Of a DNA stretch of 64,000 bases, positions 50,482-60,037 are shown in pieces (the first letter of the stretch is position 1; every line of letters begins with the position of its first letter). Under the pieces are notes generated by a model. That model was given only the letters and a program-made list of their open reading frames with translations. It had not been told where the DNA came from and did not search any database. Source of the stretch: Ruminococcus gauvreauii. Its GTDB lineage: Bacteria > Bacillota > Clostridia > Lachnospirales > Lachnospiraceae. The position numbers were made by a program, and so were the translations under genes. The DNA lies in NCBI RefSeq assembly GCF_025151995.1, contig NZ_CP102290.1:3906001-3970000 (forward strand), in the 5' to 3' direction.

Positions 50482-51900
50482 ATGAGATGGAAAGATTTGC
50501 TCTCGCCGGTCAGAGCCGGGGTTTATCAAAAGAGCGGAAATCACAGGACCTCTGACCTCAGGAGTGAATTTGAAAAGGACTATCACCGGATCATCGGCAG
50601 CGCATCCTTTCGGAGGCTTCAGGATAAGACACAGGTGTTTCCGCTGGACAAAAGTGATTTTATCCGAACAAGACTGACACACTCCATGGAGGTCTCGTCG
50701 TTTGCAAAGTCACTGGGACAGAATATTGCACAGTACATTCTTAAAAATGAGAAAGATCCGGATTTTGATCTGCAGACGAAAAGTGATATCTGCGATATCC
50801 TCCAATGTGCGGGGCTGATTCACGACATCGGGAATCCTCCGTTCGGACATTTTGGGGAGGAGGCGATCCGTGACTGGTTCATGAAAAATCTGTCCCGTGT
50901 ACGCCTGTCCGGCGTGCCGGTTCCGGATTACTTGTCAGATCAGATGCTGCAGGACCTGTATCACTTTGAGGGGAATGCCCAGGCACTGCGCCTTGTGAGC
51001 AAACTTCATTTTCTGGTAAATGAATACGGCATGAATCTGACGTATGCCCTCTTAAACACGATTATCAAATACCCGGTCAGTTCCACGCGGATGAAACCCG
51101 GCAGCGGAAACATTCGTGATAAGAAAATGGGGTATTTTTATGCAGAGCAGCAGCTGTATCAGGATATTGCAGCAGGGACGACTGCCGCAGGAGTCCGCCA
51201 CCCGCTTACCTTTATACTGGAAGCTGCGGATGACATCGCGTACAGAACTGCAGATATTGAAGATGCATTTAAAAAAGGGTGTATATCCTATCGGGAACTT
51301 TTTCAGGAGATCAGTGACTTTCAGGAAAAGCATGCGCCGCGCGCGGAAGGCATGGATGCCGTCGGGATTCTTCAGCATCAGTATGACAATGCCCTCCGGC
51401 GCAGGATCAAAGACCCGCAGCTCTACAGTGTCCAGAACTGGGTGGTTCGCCTGCAGAGTTCGCTGATCTTTGCTGCGACAGAAGGTTTCACAGCGAATTA
51501 TGACGATATTATGGCAGGAAGCTATACGCATGATATCTTTTATGGGACGGATGGCGCATGGGTCATGGAGGCGCTCGGTGATATTGCGTATCGCTATGCG
51601 TTCACTTCACAGCCCATTTTAAAACTGGAAGTCGCCGCTGGTACCATACTGACCTTCCTACTGGACAAACTGGTCCCTGCCGCAGTGCATTATGACAGTT
51701 CTGAGCCCGTGGATATGATGGAAGGGAAAATGATATCTCTGATTTCAGAGAATTATCTGCAGACGTATCACACATACGCCAAAGGAAAGTCAGAACAGGA
51801 AAGACTGTACTTAAGACTGCTCCTTGTGACAGACTTTGTGAGCGGCATGACGGATAGTTATGCAAAAAATCTGTATCAGGAGCTGAATGGGATACAGTAA
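50482..51900 (+). CDS. dgt: Deoxyguanosinetriphosphate triphosphohydrolase (dGTPase)
   Basis: The 472-residue HD-domain enzyme resembles Dgt, which hydrolyses dGTP to deoxyguanosine and triphosphate. The metal-binding HD motif reads GLIHDIGNPPFGHFGE (about 112-127), and the first His is in RTRLTHSMEV (about 65-74). The N-terminal RLQDKTQVFPLDKSDFIRTR is the family signature. It is coupled to thrC (14 bp) and the MFS gene (15 bp) in an operon with no obvious metabolic link. Confidence 0.93.
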   Translation: MRWKDLLSPVRAGVYQKSGNHRTSDLRSEFEKDYHRIIGSASFRRLQDKTQVFPLDKSDFIRTRLTHSMEVSSFAKSLGQNIAQYILKNEKDPDFDLQTKSDICDILQCAGLIHDIGNPPFGHFGEEAIRDWFMKNLSRVRLSGVPVPDYLSDQMLQDLYHFEGNAQALRLVSKLHFLVNEYGMNLTYALLNTIIKYPVSSTRMKPGSGNIRDKKMGYFYAEQQLYQDIAAGTTAAGVRHPLTFILEAADDIAYRTADIEDAFKKGCISYRELFQEISDFQEKHAPRAEGMDAVGILQHQYDNALRRRIKDPQLYSVQNWVVRLQSSLIFAATEGFTANYDDIMAGSYTHDIFYGTDGAWVMEALGDIAYRYAFTSQPILKLEVAAGTILTFLLDKLVPAAVHYDSSEPVDMMEGKMISLISENYLQTYHTYAKGKSEQERLYLRLLLVTDFVSGMTDSYAKNLYQELNGIQ

Positions 51901-51915
51901 GTGGGGGGATATGCC

Positions 51916-53097
51916 ATGATAAAAAAGCATTTAACCGGTTTTTATACGGCAATGTTACTGCTTTCGATGTTTACGCTGGCGTATGGGGGCGCAACGCAGG
52001 GTTTTTTTCTGTCCAACTTTATCGAAAAATACAATCTGACAGCATCTTCGCAGGGACTGCCCCTGATGCTGCAGAATGCTTTTTCGGTTGCCGCTATTAT
52101 CCTGATGATGCTTATGGCGGGCAGAATCAAAAAGCATACTGCGGTGCTGACAGCATTGCTGTTTTCCTGTACTGCCATGCTCGGACTTTCCCTTGTTCCG
52201 CCTTTTGCAGTGATGTCTCTGCTGTACGGTCTGTTCGGGATTGCAATGGGGATACAGGATACTGCCGGCGGCGCCCTGATGGTTGATATCCATCCGGAGT
52301 CGCCGGTGCGCCTGAACGATATGCATTTCCTGTTTGGCATCGGCAATATCACCGCACCGTTGGTATTTCAATTTCTGGTCTCGGAGGGCGTGCTCTGGAA
52401 TCATGTGTTTTTATTCGTTTTCGCCGTGCAGGCGGTTCTGGCGGCTGTCTTCCTGCTGGTTGTAAAGGCAGGTGCTCCCGGAACAAAAAGCGATGCAGAA
52501 ACAGAAAACACAGGCATCAATATCAAACGGATCGCCGCTTTTCTGAAGGCCGACGGCAACATTTTTCTGTTCTTTGCGATGTTTTTTTACTGTGCGCATC
52601 AGATGGGGATCGCGGCATGGATCCGGCGTTTCTTTGAAGTGGAGATGGGCAGCGGGGTACTGGGCACCGCGGCGCTATCCGCCTTTTGGGTGGGGACGGC
52701 GATCAGCAGGATACTCCTGCCAAGACTGGGTGTCAGGCCGCAGAAGCAGCTGGCATACGGCAGTGCACTGGCGGCAATTGCAATGCTTACCGGCATCCTG
52801 CTTAAAAATCCGTTCATCATGGTCGCCTGTATGGCAGTGACCGGCTTCGCCGGGGGCAATACGATACCACATGTCACATATCTCAGCTGCGAAAGGCTGA
52901 AATCAAACACACTGGTCGCGACCACAATACTGTTCATCGGAATGTATATTGGCGGCAGTATGGTATCACCGGTCATCGGCAGCGTCAGCGCAAGGTTTTC
53001 TCTGGAGATCGGGATATTTATCCCCGCGGCGGCGGCTGTTTTCGTGGCGGCGGCAGGCTTTGGATTTCTGGCGCATTACAAGAACAGGACGCATTGA
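51916..53097 (+). CDS. MFS transporter
   Basis: This 393-residue protein has 12 predicted helices with a central loop near 190-210 that is rich in charged residues (GAPGTKSDAETENT). The helix pairs and the Gly-rich motifs (GLFGIAMGIQDTAGGALM; GFAGGNTIPHVTYL) fit the major facilitator superfamily, possibly the FucP/NNP-like sugar branch, but no substrate can be named. ATG 51916 with GGGGGGAT before it is chosen over the upstream GTG at 51901. It follows dgt by 15 bp. Confidence 0.85.
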   Translation: MIKKHLTGFYTAMLLLSMFTLAYGGATQGFFLSNFIEKYNLTASSQGLPLMLQNAFSVAAIILMMLMAGRIKKHTAVLTALLFSCTAMLGLSLVPPFAVMSLLYGLFGIAMGIQDTAGGALMVDIHPESPVRLNDMHFLFGIGNITAPLVFQFLVSEGVLWNHVFLFVFAVQAVLAAVFLLVVKAGAPGTKSDAETENTGINIKRIAAFLKADGNIFLFFAMFFYCAHQMGIAAWIRRFFEVEMGSGVLGTAALSAFWVGTAISRILLPRLGVRPQKQLAYGSALAAIAMLTGILLKNPFIMVACMAVTGFAGGNTIPHVTYLSCERLKSNTLVATTILFIGMYIGGSMVSPVIGSVSARFSLEIGIFIPAAAAVFVAAAGFGFLAHYKNRTH

Positions 53098-53151
53098 CCG
53101 ACGGAAAGTTATCGTAAAAATATACCAACAAGAAAAAATTGTGTATGGTTC

Positions 53152-53180
53152 TTGTAAAACTACATAGAATAAGGTATAAT
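53152..53180 (+). promoter_or_regulatory. Promoter of 6S RNA
   Basis: TTGTAA (53152-53157), 17-bp spacer, perfect TATAAT (53175-53180). Start expected near 53188. Confidence 0.75.
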
Positions 53181-53187
53181 CTAAATA

Positions 53188-53385
53188 TAGAAAACAGTTT
53201 GTGGTTTCCTGGAATGTTCGACAACCCTATTAATTTTGAACCTACATTATCTTAAACGGGAATCCTATATCACTGATCGGATGTCAGACCTCTCGTTGTG
53301 GTAGGCAGAAGACCAGCTGCGGATACCCACCTAGCCGAGTGCTAGGACTCAAAATATAGGACCGGCATCCCGGGACCACAAAAGA
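53188..53385 (+). ncRNA. ssrS: 6S RNA
   Basis: The region is non-coding and folds end to end: TTTGTGGTTTCCTGG near 53198-53212 pairs with CCGGGACCACAAA near 53370-53382. Directly after the 5' arm is GGAATGTTCG, the conserved 5' strand of the 6S family, and the 3' side has GGCATCCCGGGACCAC, which in E. coli corresponds to GGCATCTCGG. The central segment fits the bulge that imitates an open promoter and binds RNA polymerase. A consensus promoter precedes it and an intrinsic terminator follows. Family identification is by recollection of consensus; ends are approximate. Confidence 0.85.
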
Positions 53386-53388
53386 TAA

Positions 53389-53420
53389 AGAAAGAGAGTC
53401 ATTTTCATGACTCTCTTTTC
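53389..53420 (+). terminator. Terminator after 6S RNA
   Basis: AAAGAGAGTCA (53391-53401) pairs with TGACTCTCTTT (53408-53418), 6-nt loop, T-run. Confidence 0.85.
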
Positions 53421-53443
53421 ATGCAAGAGGCAGGTTATCCTGT

Positions 53444-54415
53444 ATGAAAAAGAATAAGATTGGATTTTTGAAAAAATTGAAAAATTTTGCGAATCTCATA
53501 TTTGGGTTTACAGACCGGGCGACGAGGGATCACATCAGCGCGTATGCTGCACAGTGTTCCTATTTTATTCTGCTCTCGTTTATTCCCTTTATTCTTCTGC
53601 TGATGACATCTGTACGATATACACCGCTGACACAGAATATGATACTGGAAGCTGTTGTTCAGATTGTTCCGGAAGACTTTCAGAGCTTTGTCAAACAGAT
53701 TATCCTGGAGGTTTACTCCAAATCACTGGCAGTTGTCCCTCTTACGGCGATCATCACACTCTGGACTGCCGGGAAAGGGATGCAGGGACTCACGAATGGA
53801 CTGAACTCTGTCTATCAGGTATTTGAGACGAGAAATTACGTACTGGCACGCATTCGGTCGGCGGCGTATACATTGCTCTTTATCGCAGTGATCATCCTGA
53901 CCCTGATCGTGCTGGTTTTTGGTAACAGCATACAGGAGGCGCTGTCCGTAAGCTATCCTCTGATCGGAGAGATCGCAAAAAGCATTTTACAGATGCGGAC
54001 AGGAGTTTCGCTGGCAGTGCTGTCTGTGGCTTTTCTGCTGATGTATAAGTTTCTTCCCAACAGAAAGGCGACACTGAAAAGTCAGCTGCCGGGAGCTGTC
54101 ATATCCGCAGTCGCATGGTCTGTATTTTCTCTGATTTTCTCCATATATCTGGAGTATTTCAATGTATCAAATATGTATGGAAGCCTGACCACTCTTATCA
54201 TGATCATGTTATGGGTCTATTTCTGTATGTTCATTGTATTGCTGGGGGCTGAGATCAACGCATATTTTGAGGATAAATTCCGTAAGCTTCAGCAGACGGC
54301 AGTGGAACATCTGTATATGGAACTGCGTTCTTTCTCCTCGTCGGACGAAGATGATGAGCATGAGCATGAGGGTGATGAGGATGAGGATGACAAAGAAAAT
54401 CTGAAAAAAAAATAA
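53444..54415 (+). CDS. BrkB/YihY-family membrane protein
   Basis: The 323-residue protein has six helices and the BrkB/YihY core (AYAAQCSYFILLSFIPFILLL near 31-51; ALVYTLLF-type helix; GSLTTLIMIMLWVYFCMFIVLLGAEINAYFE). The C-terminus is a strongly acidic, low-complexity tail (SSSDEDDEHEHEGDEDEDDK), unusual for the family. YihY was once called RNase BN, but it is a membrane protein of unknown function. A weak ribosome site precedes the ATG. Single gene after the 6S RNA. Confidence 0.87.
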   Translation: MKKNKIGFLKKLKNFANLIFGFTDRATRDHISAYAAQCSYFILLSFIPFILLLMTSVRYTPLTQNMILEAVVQIVPEDFQSFVKQIILEVYSKSLAVVPLTAIITLWTAGKGMQGLTNGLNSVYQVFETRNYVLARIRSAAYTLLFIAVIILTLIVLVFGNSIQEALSVSYPLIGEIAKSILQMRTGVSLAVLSVAFLLMYKFLPNRKATLKSQLPGAVISAVAWSVFSLIFSIYLEYFNVSNMYGSLTTLIMIMLWVYFCMFIVLLGAEINAYFEDKFRKLQQTAVEHLYMELRSFSSSDEDDEHEHEGDEDEDDKENLKKK

Positions 54416-54496
54416 AATATTGATTTTTCTTTCACAAAATGTAATAATGGGAAGGAATCAAAAAATTTTGACTAGACGAAAGAGAGGATGATAAAA

Positions 54497-56101
54497 ATGG
54501 CAAACATTGATTTAAGCCAATATGGTATTACCGGAGTTACAGAAATCGTTCACAATCCTTCTTATGAGATGATATTTGAAGAAGAGACAAAACCGGGTCT
54601 GGAAGGGTTTGAAAAAGGCCAGGTAAGTGAACTTGGTGCAGTTAATGTTATGACCGGTATCTACACGGGACGTTCACCGAAAGACAAATTTATTGTCATG
54701 GATGAGAATTCGAAGGACACGGTATGGTGGACTTCTGATGAGTATAAGAATGATAACCATCCTGCAAGCCAGGAGGCATGGGATACTGTCAAGAAGATTG
54801 CTCTGGAAGAGCTCTCCGGCAAAAGACTGTTTGTAGTCGACTTGTTCTGCGGAGCGAATAAGGATACCCGCATGGCCATTCGTTTCATCGTAGAGGTTGC
54901 ATGGCAGGCTCATTTCGTTATGAATATGTTTATCAAACCTACCGCGGAAGAACTCGAAAACTTTGAGCCGGATTTTGTTGTATATAATGCTTCCAAGGCA
55001 AAAGTCGAGAACTACAAGGAGCTGGGCCTGAATTCTGAGACAGCAGCCATGTTCAACATCACCAGCCGCGAGCAGGTTATCGTAAATACCTGGTACGGCG
55101 GAGAGATGAAGAAGGGTATGTTCTCTATGATGAACTACTATCTGCCGCTGAAAGGCATCGCTTCCATGCACTGTTCCGCCAACACGGATCTGAACGGGGA
55201 GAATACCGCAATTTTCTTCGGACTGTCTGGAACAGGAAAAACCACGTTGTCCACAGATCCGAAACGTCTTTTGATCGGTGATGATGAGCACGGATGGGAT
55301 GACAACGGTATCTTTAACTTTGAGGGCGGCTGCTACGCGAAAGTCATCAATCTGGATAAAGAATCTGAGCCTGATATCTATAACGCAATCAAACGCAATG
55401 CTCTTCTGGAGAATGTTACGCTGGATGAGAACGGTAAGATCGATTTTGATGACAAGAGTGTAACAGAAAATACCCGTGTATCTTATCCGATCGACCATAT
55501 TGAAAAAATCGTACGCCCGGTTTCTGCGGCTCCTGCGGCTAAGGATGTTATTTTCCTGTCTGCTGACGCATTCGGTGTCCTTCCTCCTGTATCCATTCTG
55601 ACTCCGGAACAGACACAGTATTATTTCCTGTCCGGATTCACAGCAAAACTTGCCGGTACAGAGCGCGGAATCACAGAACCGACTCCGACATTCTCCGCTT
55701 GTTTCGGTCAGGCGTTCCTGGAACTGCATCCTACCAAATATGCAGAGGAGCTTGTGAAGAGAATGCAGATGAGCGGTGCAAAAGCATACTTGGTGAACAC
55801 CGGCTGGAACGGTTCCGGAAAACGTATCTCAATCAAGGATACCCGTGGAATCATCGACGCAATTCTGGACGGATCCATCGCAAGTGCACCGACAAAAGAA
55901 CTGCCATATTTTAACTTCGAGATCCCAACAGAGCTTCCGGGTGTAGATCCTGCGATCCTTGATCCGCGTGACACCTATGCGAGCGCTGCTGAGTGGGAGA
56001 CCAAGGCGAAAGACCTGGCACAGAGATTTGTCAAGAACTTTGCAAAATATGAGGGTAATGAGGCAGGAAAAGCATTAGTTTCTGCTGGTCCTCAGTTATA
56101 A
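54497..56101 (+). CDS. pckA: Phosphoenolpyruvate carboxykinase (ATP)
   Basis: A 534-residue enzyme that interconverts oxaloacetate and PEP with ATP. The P-loop GLSGTGKTTLS and the metal-binding IGDDEHGWDDNGIFNFEGGCYAK are intact, as is TGRSPKDKFIV near the N-terminus. ATG 54497 is preferred to 54488 because GAGAGG abuts 54488 and is correctly spaced from 54497; MANIDLSQYGI is the common start. In anaerobes this enzyme often works in the carboxylating direction, making ATP. Followed by a terminator. Confidence 0.96.
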   Translation: MANIDLSQYGITGVTEIVHNPSYEMIFEEETKPGLEGFEKGQVSELGAVNVMTGIYTGRSPKDKFIVMDENSKDTVWWTSDEYKNDNHPASQEAWDTVKKIALEELSGKRLFVVDLFCGANKDTRMAIRFIVEVAWQAHFVMNMFIKPTAEELENFEPDFVVYNASKAKVENYKELGLNSETAAMFNITSREQVIVNTWYGGEMKKGMFSMMNYYLPLKGIASMHCSANTDLNGENTAIFFGLSGTGKTTLSTDPKRLLIGDDEHGWDDNGIFNFEGGCYAKVINLDKESEPDIYNAIKRNALLENVTLDENGKIDFDDKSVTENTRVSYPIDHIEKIVRPVSAAPAAKDVIFLSADAFGVLPPVSILTPEQTQYYFLSGFTAKLAGTERGITEPTPTFSACFGQAFLELHPTKYAEELVKRMQMSGAKAYLVNTGWNGSGKRISIKDTRGIIDAILDGSIASAPTKELPYFNFEIPTELPGVDPAILDPRDTYASAAEWETKAKDLAQRFVKNFAKYEGNEAGKALVSAGPQL

Positions 56102-56123
56102 AAGAAAGCAATAACAAAAAACG

Positions 56124-56163
56124 CCGTATGCGGATCTGCGAAGGATCTGCATGCGGTTTTTTT
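56124..56163 (+). terminator. Terminator after pckA
   Basis: A 13-bp stem with wobble pairs (56124-56136 with 56144-56156) and a run of seven T residues. Confidence 0.88.
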
Positions 56164-56214
56164 CGGTGAAAACCAGGGAAGAAGCATAAAAATATTAAAA
56201 AAAATAAATTTTCC

Positions 56215-56242
56215 TTGACACATCAGGTCTTTGTGTTAAAAT
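56215..56242 (+). promoter_or_regulatory. Promoter of pheST
   Basis: TTGACA (56215-56220), 16-bp spacer, TAAAAT (56237-56242). Start near 56249; leader of about 285 nt. Confidence 0.75.
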
Positions 56243-56254
56243 TAGTAATTATAT

Positions 56255-56494
56255 TAATATCGGCGATGAAAGTGTCAGTAGATATGTATTTTCTATCAGA
56301 GAGGGGAAGTCACCGGCTGAAAGCTTCCTTGAGTTCAGATGCATATTGAGATTCCCACTGGAGCCGCATCTCTGAAATCAAGTAGGAGATGCCGTATGGA
56401 GCGCGTTAAGCTGTTTGAGTGCCCGGTGAAATCCGGGAATCAGGGTGGTACCACGGATCTTGAACTTCGTCCCTTTTGCGGACGGGGTTTTTTT
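56255..56494 (+). promoter_or_regulatory. T-box leader (phenylalanine) upstream of pheST
   Basis: The T-box core AGGGTGGTACCACGG is at 56442-56456. The specifier loop contains GAG-TTC-AGA, with the phenylalanine codon TTC at 56334-56336. The terminator CTTCGTCC (56465-56472) with GGACGGGG (56480-56487) is followed by seven T. Uncharged tRNA-Phe would permit read-through to pheS. Confidence 0.94.
56465..56494 (+). terminator. T-box regulated terminator of pheST
   Basis: 8-bp stem with two G-T pairs, 7-nt loop and TTTTTTT (56488-56494). This is the terminator conformation of the Phe T-box. Confidence 0.88.
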
Positions 56495-56533
56495 ATTGCC
56501 AGATTATTAATCAATCAATAAGGAGAATGAATC

Positions 56534-57565
56534 ATGAGCGAAAGTATGAAAGACAAATTACAGGCGATTCTGGATGAGGCGACACAGAACATTCAGGATT
56601 CTGACGCCCTTGACAAGCTGAATGATGTGCGTGTCAGTTTTCTTGGAAAAAAAGGAAAGTTAACTTCTGTTTTGAAGGGAATGAAAGATGTCGCAGCGGA
56701 AGACCGTCCGAAAGTAGGGCAGATGGTCAATGAGACAAGAGAAAAGATCGAGCAGTATCTGGAAGAAACTAAAGTGCGTCTGGAGAGGGCGATTCGTGAA
56801 CACCAGATGAAAGAGGAAGTGATCGACGTCACACTCCCGGCAAAGCGTGCCAGAGTGGGGCACCGCCATCCGAATACGATCGCGCTGGAAGAAGTGGAGC
56901 GTATCTTCATCGGCATGGGATATGAAGTCGTGGAAGGCCCGGAAGTGGAGTATGATTTATACAATTTCGAAAAGCTGAACATACCGGCCAATCATCCGGC
57001 AAAGGATGAACAGGACACCTTCTATATCAACAAAGACATCGTGCTGCGCACCCAGACATCACCGGTCCAGGCGCGTGTCATGGAAGAGGGGAAACTTCCG
57101 ATCCGTATGATCGCACCGGGACGCGTATTCCGTTCTGACGAGGTGGATGCAACCCACTCACCGTCATTCCATCAGATTGAAGGGCTTGTCATCGACAGGA
57201 ATATCACGTTTGCTGACCTGAAAGGAACGCTGGAGGAATTTGCAAAAGAACTGTTCGGGGAAGAGACGAGAACGAAGTTCCGCCCGCATCATTTCCCGTT
57301 CACAGAGCCGAGTGCGGAAGTAGATGTGACTTGCTTTAAATGCGGCGGAAGCGGCTGCCGTTTCTGTAAAGGCACCGGCTGGATCGAGATTCTGGGCTGT
57401 GGGATGGTTCACCCGCATGTGCTTGAGATGTGCGGCATTGACCCGGAAGAATATACTGGTTTTGCATTCGGCGTCGGACTGGAACGTATCGCATTGTTAA
57501 AATACGAGATTGACGATATGAGACTGTTATATGAAAATGATGACCGTTTCTTAAAACAGTTCTAA
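56534..57565 (+). CDS. pheS: Phenylalanyl-tRNA synthetase, alpha subunit
   Basis: The 343-residue catalytic subunit has an N-terminal coiled coil (about 1-85) that contacts tRNA, then the class II core: motif 2 (HSPSFHQIEGLVID) and motif 3 (GFAFGVGLERIALLKYEIDD). A four-cysteine insert (VTCFKCGGSGCRFCKGTGW, about 259-277) is present, a zinc-ribbon-like feature seen in several Firmicute PheS proteins. It charges tRNA-Phe together with PheT, 44 bp downstream. AAGGAGAATG precedes the ATG. Controlled by the Phe T-box. Confidence 0.97.
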   Translation: MSESMKDKLQAILDEATQNIQDSDALDKLNDVRVSFLGKKGKLTSVLKGMKDVAAEDRPKVGQMVNETREKIEQYLEETKVRLERAIREHQMKEEVIDVTLPAKRARVGHRHPNTIALEEVERIFIGMGYEVVEGPEVEYDLYNFEKLNIPANHPAKDEQDTFYINKDIVLRTQTSPVQARVMEEGKLPIRMIAPGRVFRSDEVDATHSPSFHQIEGLVIDRNITFADLKGTLEEFAKELFGEETRTKFRPHHFPFTEPSAEVDVTCFKCGGSGCRFCKGTGWIEILGCGMVHPHVLEMCGIDPEEYTGFAFGVGLERIALLKYEIDDMRLLYENDDRFLKQF

Positions 57566-57609
57566 TGCAGTGACACGATGGACATTTTTAAATTCAGGAG
57601 GAAGAAGAA

Positions 57610-60027
57610 TTGAATACATCATTATCATGGATCAAACAATATGTACCGGATCTGGAAGTGACGGCACAGGAATATACAGACGCCATGACACTTTCCGGGA
57701 CGAAAGTAGAAGGGTATGAAAAGCTGGATGCAGACCTGTCAGATATTGTGATCGGACAGATCGAGAAGATCGAGAGACATCCGGATGCGGATAAGCTGAT
57801 CATCTGTCAGGTAAATGTGGGCGCAGAAACTGTACAGATCGTGACCGGTGCGCCGAATGTGAAGGAAGGGGATAAGGTGCCGGTTGTCCTGGACGGCGGC
57901 CGTGTAGCCGGAGGACACGACGGAAAGAAGACGCCGGGAGGCATCAGGATAAAAAAAGGAAAACTGAGAGGGATTGAATCCTACGGCATGATGTGTTCCA
58001 TCGAGGAACTCGGAAGCACAAGAGAAATGTATCCGGAAGCTCCGGAGTATGGGATCTACATTTTTCCTGTGGATGCGGTCGTCGGTGAGAGTGCCATAAA
58101 AGCGCTGGGGCTTGAAGATGTCGTATTTGAATATGAGGTGACTTCTAACCGTGTGGACTGCTACAGTGTGATCGGGATTGCACGGGAAGCTGCCGCTACA
58201 TTCCGGAAGGAGTTCCATCCGCCGGCCGTAAATGAGACAGGAAATAATGAGGATGTCAATGACTATATCAAAGTGACGGTGGAAGATGAAGATCTCTGCC
58301 CGAGATATTGTGCCCGCGTGGTGAAAAACGTTAAGATCGGGCCTTCGCCGAAGTGGATGCAGAGATGCCTGGCGACGAATGGAATCCGTCCGATTAACAA
58401 TCTTGTAGATATCACGAATTACGTGATGGAAGAATACGGTCAGCCGATGCATGCCTACGATCTTGATATGATCGAAGGGAATGAGATCATCGTCAGACGG
58501 GCGGCAAAAGAAGAAAATTTCGTAACACTGGATGGACAGGAACGTAAAATGGATGAATCGGTACTGATGATCTGTGATGCCGAGAAACCAGTTGGCATTG
58601 CCGGCATCATGGGCGGTGAGAATTCTATGATTACTGATTCCGTAAAGACGGTCCTGTTCGAGGCTGCCTGCTTTGACGGAACGAATATCCGGCTTTCCAG
58701 CAAACGTGTCGGTCTGCGCACGGATGCTTCCGGGAAATTTGAAAAGGGACTGGATCCAAACAATGCGAAAGCCGCAATCGACCGTGCGTGCCAGCTGATG
58801 GAAGAGCTGGGAGCAGGTGAAGTCGTCGGAGGCACTGTCGACGTCTACACGAAGAAGAAAGAGCCTGTGCGTGTCCCGTTTGAGCCGGAGAAGATCAACG
58901 CACTGCTCGGCACTAATCTTTCCAAAGAACAGATGCTGGAATATCTGGGGCGCGTAGAACTGTCATATGATGAGAATGCAAATGAGATCGTGGCACCGAC
59001 ATTCCGGCATGACATTTTCCGCACTGCTGATCTGGCCGAGGAGGTTGCACGTTTTTATGGATACGACAACATCCCGACGACTCTTCCGAGCGGAGAGGCT
59101 ACGACCGGCAAGATTTCATTTAAAATGCGCATAGAGGAGACGGCCAGAGACGTGGCGGAATACTGCGGATTCTCACAGGGCATGTGCTACTCGTTTGAAA
59201 GTCCGAAAGTATTCGACAAGCTGTTGATCACACCGGACAGCCCGCTTCGGAGAGCAGTGACGATCATGAATCCGCTCGGTGAGGATTTCAGTATCATGCG
59301 TACGATTTCGCTGAACGGAATGTTGACTTCACTGTCCACCAATTACAACCGCAGAAACAAGAATGTGAAATTATATGAGCTTGGCAATATCTATATCCCT
59401 AAACAGCTGCCGCTACGGGAACTGCCGGAAGAGAGAATGATGCTTACGCTCGGAATGTACGGAGACGGAGACTTTTTCACGATGAAAGGTGTGATCGAAG
59501 AGTTTCTGGAAAAGGTGGGTATGCACAGAAAGCCACATTATGACCCTCAGGCAGGGAAGACGTTCCTGCATCCGGGCAGACAGGCAAATGTCATCTATGA
59601 TGGCGTTAATATCGGATATCTCGGAGAAATACATCCGGATGTCGCTGATAATTATGATATCGGAACACGCGTGTATGCTGCGGTCATCGACATCCTGAAA
59701 GTACTTGAATTCGCGTCATATGACAGAAAATATACGGGTATTGCAAAATATCCTGCGGTGACACGTGACATCAGCATGGTATTGCCGAAAGAAGTTCTTG
59801 TGGGACAAATTGAAGCTGTTATCGAACAGCGCGGCGGAAACATCCTGGAAAGCTATCAGCTGTTTGATGTATATGAGGGAAGCCAGATTGAAGAAGGCTT
59901 TAAATCAGTTGCGTATTCGATTACATTCCGTGCAGCTGACAGAACCCTTGAAGAGGCAGATATCACTGCCGTGATGAAAAAGATACTGAATGGTCTGGAA
60001 GATTTGGGAGCTGTCCTCAGACAGTAG
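57610..60027 (+). CDS. pheT: Phenylalanyl-tRNA synthetase, beta subunit
   Basis: A full-length 805-residue beta subunit: N-terminal tRNA-binding EMAP-like domain (about 40-150; IGQIEKIERHPDADKL), B3/B4 editing domain (about 210-390), B5 (about 405-475) and C-terminal FDX-ACB anticodon domain (about 710-805; YPAVTRDISMVLP). The start is TTG at 57610, decided by AGGAGG at 57597-57602 and the conserved MNTSLSWIKQYVPDLE. It is in one operon with pheS. The histidine phosphatase gene follows after 10 bp. Confidence 0.96.
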   Translation: MNTSLSWIKQYVPDLEVTAQEYTDAMTLSGTKVEGYEKLDADLSDIVIGQIEKIERHPDADKLIICQVNVGAETVQIVTGAPNVKEGDKVPVVLDGGRVAGGHDGKKTPGGIRIKKGKLRGIESYGMMCSIEELGSTREMYPEAPEYGIYIFPVDAVVGESAIKALGLEDVVFEYEVTSNRVDCYSVIGIAREAAATFRKEFHPPAVNETGNNEDVNDYIKVTVEDEDLCPRYCARVVKNVKIGPSPKWMQRCLATNGIRPINNLVDITNYVMEEYGQPMHAYDLDMIEGNEIIVRRAAKEENFVTLDGQERKMDESVLMICDAEKPVGIAGIMGGENSMITDSVKTVLFEAACFDGTNIRLSSKRVGLRTDASGKFEKGLDPNNAKAAIDRACQLMEELGAGEVVGGTVDVYTKKKEPVRVPFEPEKINALLGTNLSKEQMLEYLGRVELSYDENANEIVAPTFRHDIFRTADLAEEVARFYGYDNIPTTLPSGEATTGKISFKMRIEETARDVAEYCGFSQGMCYSFESPKVFDKLLITPDSPLRRAVTIMNPLGEDFSIMRTISLNGMLTSLSTNYNRRNKNVKLYELGNIYIPKQLPLRELPEERMMLTLGMYGDGDFFTMKGVIEEFLEKVGMHRKPHYDPQAGKTFLHPGRQANVIYDGVNIGYLGEIHPDVADNYDIGTRVYAAVIDILKVLEFASYDRKYTGIAKYPAVTRDISMVLPKEVLVGQIEAVIEQRGGNILESYQLFDVYEGSQIEEGFKSVAYSITFRAADRTLEEADITAVMKKILNGLEDLGAVLRQ

Positions 60028-60037
60028 CAGGTGCTTT

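Noticed and set aside
53098..53443. A riboswitch upstream of the BrkB gene
   Set aside because: The long non-coding stretch matches the end-to-end pairing and 5' motif of 6S RNA and has its own promoter and terminator before the BrkB gene.
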